Positions 58,282-64,000 of a stretch of 64,000 nucleotides of DNA are shown piece after piece. The position numbers and the translations under genes are program-made. Below the pieces are notes generated by a model. That model ran no database searches. It was not told the DNA's origin and was given only the letters and a program-made list of their open reading frames with translations. Source of the DNA: Acanthosoma haemorrhoidale (lineage: Eukaryota; Arthropoda; Insecta; Hemiptera; Acanthosomatidae); contig OV884011.1 in assembly GCA_930367205.1 (NCBI GenBank), positions 91,993,474-92,057,473 of the forward strand, read 5' to 3'. Numbering within the stretch: position 1 is the stretch's first letter; each line of letters opens with the position of its first letter.

Positions 58282-59764
58282 TCAGGAGACAAGATTTGTA
58301 AGAAGGGAAATAAGAGGGGTAATTAGGGTTCTGAACTCTGTAAGGAATGAGGTTAAGAGGCTGGTGAGATCTGAAGAGCTTGAAGGTGGCCGGATATGCG
58401 AGATGTGTGGTTGAGGATGGGATTGAGTTAGCTGGTTGCTGGGATGAATGGAGTGCTGGGGAAGAAGAACTTGCGGAGGAGGAGTAGGCAATGCCTGTGA
58501 CTGCTCTACGTTCCGAACTGCGTCAGCAAAAGAGACTGAAGGCCTCAAACCTCTGGCGGGGGCGCTTCTTGGGCTACCTGTGGCTGGCGTTTCTTCTTCT
58601 GGGCGACGACGTTGTTCGCTTCTGGACTTTAGAATTCTATAGACCTCACAGCCTTTATAGTTTGCCGGGTGCCTTTGCTGACAGAGCACGCATACAGCAG
58701 GTGATTTTAGGGGCTTCTTGCACAATTCGCTTTTGTGCTGCTCACTGCACTTTACACACCTGGGAGGGTGGTAGCAGTATGATTTGGTGTGCCCATATGC
58801 CTGACAATTATGGCATTGTACTATATCGCGTTTCGGGTAAGGCTTTTCGACCTGTATTCTTGTGTAATACAGGGTTGTTAAGTCATAAATTTTCTCCACG
58901 CCAGGTGTCCGCTCGAGATCTACAAAAATAACGGTAATGCCGTTTTGGTGGATTCGTTTTGTTGTCTGTCCTCACGTAAAACGTTGGTTATTTGCCGAAC
59001 TTTGAATCCCAGAGCTGATAGTTCGTCTTCAATTTCAATACAATACAAGTGGGTGACCTCATAGATTTTTTCCACTCCAGGTGTTCGCTCTAGATCCACA
59101 AATAATAAGGGCAGTGGTATCTTGGTGCTTGCATTATTTTCTTTTCTTTCCTCACGGAGCACATTGGTAATTTGGCGAACCTTGTATCCTAGGCTTAATA
59201 GCTCCTTCTCTATCTCGTCCGCTGGTGTAGTGGGATGCAGGTTTCTAATCACTACCCGCAGTGATCTTTCTAGCTTTAATTGGTATGTGTGAAAATCGGC
59301 CTTAGTTTCTTCTAAGTATTTAATTATTGTACGGTATGTTTCGGGAGTGTCCGGAGATACTTTTGTGTCCCGGGACCGATTGAGGCAAGTGTATTTTCCT
59401 GTACCTACAATTTTATTTAGTTGGGTGCATAGTAATTTAAAATTACTGATGTTTCGTATGAATATTGCTGGTGGCTTGGGCTGTGTGGGTGTTTGTGTAG
59501 AGTCCATGTCCTCTATTTCGATATTTGTCAACACCTCGTAGCTATTGGGCGTGAAAAACGGAGACTCATGAGTGGTTGTTGCTGTTTGTTTCGATGTGCT
59601 AGGTAGTGATGGCAGTGATGGTAGTTCCTCCATAGAGCTGCTGGGAGCTGAAGAGTTTTCAGGGGCTATGTTTCGGTTAGATCGCCGCGGCTTACATTTG
59701 ACCGGCGACGGAGTGGGGGTAGGTCCCAGCGACCTTGTACGTTTTTTTTATTGTCTGCTGACAT
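58282..59764 (-). pseudogene. LINE copy C ORF1 (gag-like), chimeric and frameshifted
   Basis: The likely start is the ATG at 59764 (M-S-A-D-N-K), which is put out of frame by an A8 run (59742-59749); the main open section is 59633-58920. It reads through the N-terminal region, IFIRNISNFKLLC, RSLRVVIRNLHP, LPLLFVDLERTPGVEKIYEV, and then, instead of entering the knuckles, restarts at IEIEDELSALGFKVRQ and repeats that region in a different subfamily version, ending at the shared frameshift LPLFL-stop. The next section (58899-58282) gives three knuckles (CHNCQAYGHTKSYC, CVKCSEQHKSELC, CVLCQQRHPANYKGC) and a proline-rich tail ending in TGA. Confidence 0.87.
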
Positions 59765-60506
59765 TAACTGCTGATAGAAACGCATGTTTCATTCACGAGT
59801 CACGGGTCTCTGAGCCACCATTTTTACATTTAGAAATTTAAGATGAATAATCTAAAGAATAATGAGGATATTGAAAAAATAAGTGTGTCTGAGTGGGTGT
59901 AAATAATAGACCAACAAAAATAAATAATTATATTTCTAGCAAGGATTTATTTGTCTGGTGTTGGAATAGAAGGGGTTTTGAAGGCACCGAACTTACAAAC
60001 GGCTTATATTATTTAGTATTGGAAAGGATCGATGGAGTGCGCAGGAAACGATAGGTCAAATGCCGGAATTTTGAGAAAAGGAGTATAAAGTTCAGATAGA
60101 CAGGATGATCTAGGAATAGAGTGAGGATTTGAACTGAATGACTTTGTATACATAGGGAGGGTGATGAGAATTACTAGTTAAGAAAAGTTATGGGCAAAGT
60201 CAATGTTAATTGAGGGGAAGGGACACGGGAACACAGCGGAGACCCGGAGACAAAAACTTACGAAACGGTCATGGCTCGCTTTAATCTATACCCATGTTAC
60301 CAAAGGACCCTCGCATGGTAAACACCCTTAGTCAACGTGGGGGAAAATCACGAAAATCACGGGACCCTGCTTGTACGCTGGGATAGAAGCATAGAGCAAT
60401 GAAATCAGCTTGGGGATTCTTATTGACAATATGGGATATGTAGGGTTAATAGGAGAGTGTTCGATCAATGGTAATACTAATATGTTTTTAGCAATGGAGA
60501 AGATTA
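59765..60506 (-). other. Possible 5' UTR of LINE copy C, otherwise unassigned
   Basis: Less AT-rich than most of the window and directly upstream of the LINE ORF1 start on the same strand, so a 5' UTR/internal promoter is plausible. No second copy is present in the window to test the boundary (copies A and B are truncated before this point). Confidence 0.35.
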
Positions 60507-60710
60507 TTAAGTAATAGGAAGATAATTTACGTTTAATTCTAGAAAATCGGCATTAGACCTGAGAAGGGAAGTAGAGCCTACAACAATATCCTGAATTTTC
60601 ACAGTGTTCCGGTTTGTCGATGCACTGATCCGATCTAGGTGATCCTGAATCTTGGCAAATGCAGCTAATAAATCAGAGGGGGAGAGGATGCATATATGAC
60701 CGTATCTACT
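60507..60710 (-). CDS. Unrecognised coding-like segment, coiled-coil-like
   Basis: The minus-strand frame includes LSPSDLLAAFAKIQDHLDRI, then a T-N-R-N-T-V-K-I-Q-D-I-V-V stretch and LLRSNADFLELN. Hydrophobic residues are spaced as in a helical, coiled-coil-like region and the composition looks coding. A splice acceptor-like CCCCCTCTGATTTATTAG precedes GCATTTGCC. It may be a host exon or an upstream part of LINE copy C (same strand, ~740 bp upstream of its ORF1 start). I do not recognise the family. Confidence 0.25.
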   Translation of the reverse strand, partial: SRYGHICILSPSDLLAAFAKIQDHLDRISASTNRNTVKIQDIVVGSTSLLRSNADFLELNVNYLPIT

Positions 60711-61197
60711 CTGCATATATACGTACCTCACCGCTGATGTGAGCAAACAATACATGAATAAATGCCCAAAAGGCTAGCAGGATATAATATCCCACAACTT
60801 CATTCTGTGAATGAAGGTTTTTAAGTTAATTTTACCTGCCAACCTCAAGTTAATTTTTTAATATTTGCCAACCCCATTACCTACTAAAATTTTTGATAGT
60901 TAATAAATAGGCCCCTGGGATTCATGGAATCCCTTGAATAATAAATTACATAATCACGAAACGATATTTATTGCTGTATTTTGTAAGACATTAATATTAA
61001 TATAATGCTATACTACATGTTTTATGTCCAATAAAAACCAAATGGTTGTTCTTGAGTACAAGCGCAGACGTTGAATGCTAGCACGTGTACTCCTTCTCAA
61101 GAGGGAAACCAATCAGTATATATTATGTATCAGCCAGCTTCCCTGTGGAGTGCTGTCCCCTATTTTATTCAGCAGTGTACTGATTTCTGGACGGTTG
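60711..61197. other. Unassigned DNA
   Basis: No gene or repeat recognised in this AT-rich ~490-bp stretch. Confidence 0.5.
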
Positions 61198-61462
61198 TTG
61201 ATTGTTTCATGTGATATTTTCTCTTTTCTAATTAGTTTTTTTTTTTTTTTTTTTTTTTTTACGACAAAGAAACTGTACTGCAGCTAAAACACATTATAGT
61301 ATCCACCATATCGCTCACAATATCTTATAGGTGAATGACTACCCATAAGACATTGTGAGAGATATGGTGGATATTTCAATGAGGTTTAGCTGCAGTACAG
61401 TTACTTTATCATAAAAAAAAACTAATAAGAAAAGATAAAAAATATCACTAACATAAAATCGT
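61198..61462. repeat. Long imperfect inverted repeat (foldback)
   Basis: The left arm (61198-61331) and right arm (61342-61462) are near-complementary and separated by a ~10-bp loop. Shared blocks include ACTGTACTGCAGCTAAA, TATCCACCATAT and CTCACAAT, then TTTTC..ATTAGTTTTT, GTGATATTTT at the outer ends. The left arm holds a T run of about 26, the right arm only A9. A transcript would form a ~120-bp hairpin. It may be a foldback/MITE-type element or a hairpin-RNA source; no flanking target duplication is obvious. Confidence 0.85.
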
Positions 61463-63560
61463 AAAAATATTTATCTCTATTTAACTTTACTATCCTTGGA
61501 AGCTAAAAAAAATTAACTAGACATTTTTTGTCTTATGTTTTCAATATTTTCAAAACGGAATCTTTCTGACTTTTTATGACGGATTATTGTTTTAGAATGT
61601 TATTAGAATAGAAATTCGATACTTAGTTACTCTCACGAAGCTGATCGGACCCTGATCATCCCTCAAAGAATAAACCCTTACCTAAAATTGAATTCGGGTC
61701 TTTGCAGCTAGAAGTCAGCCTGTTAACCACTACTGGGGCTACGGGTACGCATTCAAAAACAAATAATTTTACAATAATATTCCCAGCTGTATCTGATGAA
61801 TGAATGCGGATAAAGCAAACAATGTTTTAAAGAACTCAAAAAGGGCCTGGGCCTAGCGGAGAGGATTCGTTCGGTCGAGGGAGAGGACTCGGTAGGACAA
61901 TCAATTCCACCCTTGCACCCCCTCGTGGACATCAGTAATTTCCTTTCCAACTTAATCTCGACCCAACACTTTTATCAGGACAAATCGAACGGAATAATTG
62001 CCTGAGTGAAACAAATAACCTTACAGAGGTCAACTGGGGTTATTGAGTGAGAATTTAATTATAACCAGACCGGACCCTCAACTACACAAAGTAGAATTTG
62101 TTTTCCTATTTCGCCCTTTATGGTTTATCACATTTTCAATTTACAAAAATGCCTTAACGTTTTATTGACGTCTTTGCTGTACATAACATCAAAGTCATTG
62201 TGGTATAAAAAAAAACTTAAATTCAAACAAGGTAATAATTGCAATGTTATAACATTTAGCCTTGCCGTCAGAAAATAATGTTATTAGAACTTGATTTGGT
62301 AATTTATTCTGTGAAAATTTGTCATATCCCATCAATCATGCAACAGCCCAGAGCTGAGGAAACATATATTTGTATGGAGTATACAAATATGTATTTACAG
62401 AGTATTTGCGATTAGGAAAAATAAGTCAAGTGTGAAGGACCACTCAAAAGTGGACAATCTAAGTAAATACGCCCGGTTGATTCATTTCCTTTGTTTTATA
62501 TGGGTTATGTCTTTGAACATACACATTGGAAAGCAATTTCTTCACGATGGGCCATTAATTGAAACTGTGCATGGGGATTTGTAGCCACAGACATTGAGCT
62601 CATTACTTTATATGCTACACATTTCGCTTGGAGAAAAAAAAAATTCATCACACGGTAACTCATTACCACTTATGGTTCACAGGATTATCTTCTTCTTTTA
62701 GCATCACCGGTGTATCAAATGAAACTACCATGCAATATACCTATCTCTAAACAAAAATAACCAGTTCTGTTAAAGTTTCGAACGTGATCTTGATAGTAGT
62801 AAAGACATTACCTTTGTGTGAATACAGTTCAAAAATATAAAACAATAAACTTTTATTGTTCAGGGTGACGGGTTCATTAATTTAATTCCCTAATTAATAT
62901 GATAGGATGTATTCTTACTGTTAATTATAGATTTTGAAAGTCTAGCAAGTCAATAAATTTAATTTTTTTTCAAGCTAAATACAGGAACGTATTTTAAAAC
63001 AAAATGACAAATCCTCATCAATATTTTTTTTTTTTTTTTAGATAATCCAAATGCACTATTCAATTTCAACAATCGCGCCGCTTACATGCCCTTTTTGAGC
63101 TACTGGTTGGAATTAGAAGCATTAAGAAAATCACACGATACAAGCAAAAAGCACATTCAAGATTCAATACACAACTAAACATTTTCTAAACTTGCGTAAA
63201 AAAAATTTAAGTTCACTTGGTTCTTTTAATGTTTCAAAAGGGTGTTTTCATTTGTTTTTTTGTCATTTGGAGGACAAGCCTAGTAAATATTTATAAAACA
63301 CCTCACAAATGTCTTTTCCTGGGAAGATTTTTGGGGTCCGATAATGTACCACATTAACGAAATTATACTAGCAGAAAAATAAAATGAAACTAATGCCGTT
63401 TTTTCTAGCACTCCAACAAGTAGAGTATGAATAAATTTTATATTATATAGTTTAAAAACAGACATAATTATCCAAATTATAATTAGCCAAGAAAAAAATA
63501 CTTACAAACCCAAGACCTCTTCAATATGTAAATGGCTTCGCCAACAGAGTGACGAGTGAC
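61463..63560. other. Unassigned DNA
   Basis: No gene is recognised. A tRNA-like segment is at 61.64-61.75 kb (listed), and a less AT-rich, complex patch lies at 61.78-62.10 kb. Poly-T near 63025. The rest is AT-rich. Confidence 0.5.
61640..61752 (-). repeat. tRNA-like segment, possible SINE relic
   Basis: On the minus strand TAGCCCCAGTAGTGGTTAAC resembles an A box with an insertion, and AAGACCCGAATTC about 30 bp later resembles a degenerate B box. It does not form a cloverleaf. Confidence 0.35.
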
Positions 63561-63601
63561 GGTCCTGCCTAATATGGATTCTCTTTGGCCAAACTCTCAC
63601 A

Positions 63602-63764
63602 GAGTCTGCACGCAATGTATCCTATGGGAACCGAGGCAGACTTCGTGGAACTTTCTTACTACGCAGCTAAAAACCTTCAACAATTTCACAACGCTATAAT
63701 GAGAAACGTGGTCAGACATTCCTCTCTCACGATGACCTGCACCCAATACTTGGCTAGCCAACGG
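63602..63764 (+). CDS. Candidate host exon, unrecognised
   Basis: The frame starting SLHAMYPMGTEADFVELSYY and ending MTCTQYLASQ is open for 54 codons, has balanced base composition with many C-ending codons unlike its AT-rich surroundings, is preceded by a pyrimidine-containing CTCTCACAG acceptor (63593-63601) and is followed by CG-GTGAGT, a good donor. The reverse strand is also open, which weakens the case. No family is recognised. Confidence 0.28.
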
Positions 63765-64000
63765 TGAGTTCATCCACCGGAGACACATAAAGTTTTTCTA
63801 CTCGTTACAGGACCCAAGCAACCCGATGATAACGACTCCACCACCCTTCCCACATCGATAGTATCAGACAGATAGCACGGGAAAGTTAGTTTTAGTCTTT
63901 CTAATATTTCTGGGTGATGAGCCTCATCCCTTTAAAATTTCAAAATATTTGCATTATGTAAATACACTAAATAAATTAATCAGTTTTATAGCTTTATATA
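63765..64000. other. Unassigned window end
   Basis: If the preceding exon is real this would be the start of an intron; nothing else is seen. Confidence 0.3.

Larger units (their letters stand above)
55452..59764 (-). mobile_element. LINE copy C: longest Jockey-clade copy, chimeric ORF1
   Basis: Minus-strand element with 3' end near 55452 (AATAAA, stem-loop 55479-55494), full 3' UTR, ORF2, and an ORF1 that extends ~60 codons further 5' than copy B, to an ATG at 59764. Its ORF1 contains the same segment twice, once from each of two subfamilies (junction near 59038-59045). Where the 5' UTR ends is unclear; it may extend through 60 kb. Several frameshifts make the copy inactive. Confidence 0.9.

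Noticed and set aside
1..64000. CRISPR arrays, bacterial operons, phage or plasmid features
   Set aside because: No regularly spaced short repeats, no ribosome-binding-site gene arrays; all sizeable frames are eukaryotic retroelements.

Overview
This is a eukaryotic, AT-rich, repeat-laden segment, most likely from an insect or another arthropod. The evidence is Jockey-clade LINEs, an insect-style Ty3/Gypsy family with AGTTA...TAACT long terminal repeats and TATA target duplications, and a tRNA-Phe-type primer binding site. I cannot name the species. I find no bacterial-type operon, no CRISPR array, no rRNA, and no host gene that I can identify confidently. Two short stretches (60.5 kb minus strand, 63.6 kb plus strand) look exon-like but are unrecognised.

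Layout. 1-9.9 kb: unassigned AT-rich DNA with a 34-bp tandem duplication, a G14 run and a GC-richer island at 8.2-8.7 kb. 9.9-10.4 kb: 3' end of a Jockey LINE (copy D). 11.3-12.9 kb: internally deleted Gypsy element (copy 3). 14.4-15.5 kb: very old Jockey relic. 18.2-19.6 kb: LINE copy A, in which gag is joined directly to the end of the reverse transcriptase. 19.9-20.7 kb: a SINE-like repeat and a relic of a different LINE. 21-33 kb: mostly unassigned, with a GA microsatellite, a hammerhead-like motif, a LINE 3' scrap (copy E) and three further SINE-like copies. 33.5-37.7 kb: LINE copy B, nearly full length. 38.06-43.34 kb: a young Gypsy element with open gag and pol and LTRs differing at one position. 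Within TA spacers follow a solo LTR (43.37-43.54 kb) and a second Gypsy element that has lost protease, reverse transcriptase and RNase H (43.58-46.60 kb). 46.6-53 kb: unassigned. 53.0-53.4 kb: LINE 3' scrap (copy F). 55.45-59.76 kb: LINE copy C on the minus strand, the longest copy and a chimera of two subfamilies. 61.2-61.46 kb: a long inverted repeat.

How the parts relate. The LINEs encode an ORF1 nucleic-acid-binding protein with CCHC knuckles and an ORF2 with an apurinic-type endonuclease and reverse transcriptase. All share a 3' UTR ending in a stem-loop and an AATAAA, and two carry TA tails. Both full Gypsy copies, the deletion derivative and the solo LTR sit inside TA tracts with TATA duplications, so TA microsatellites appear to be the docking sites that built the 38-46.6 kb cluster. 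The most unusual observations are the chimeric ORF1 of LINE copy C, a frameshift shared by copies B and C, the in-frame stop separating ORF1 from ORF2, an unnamed SINE-like family, and two hammerhead-ribozyme-like remnants.
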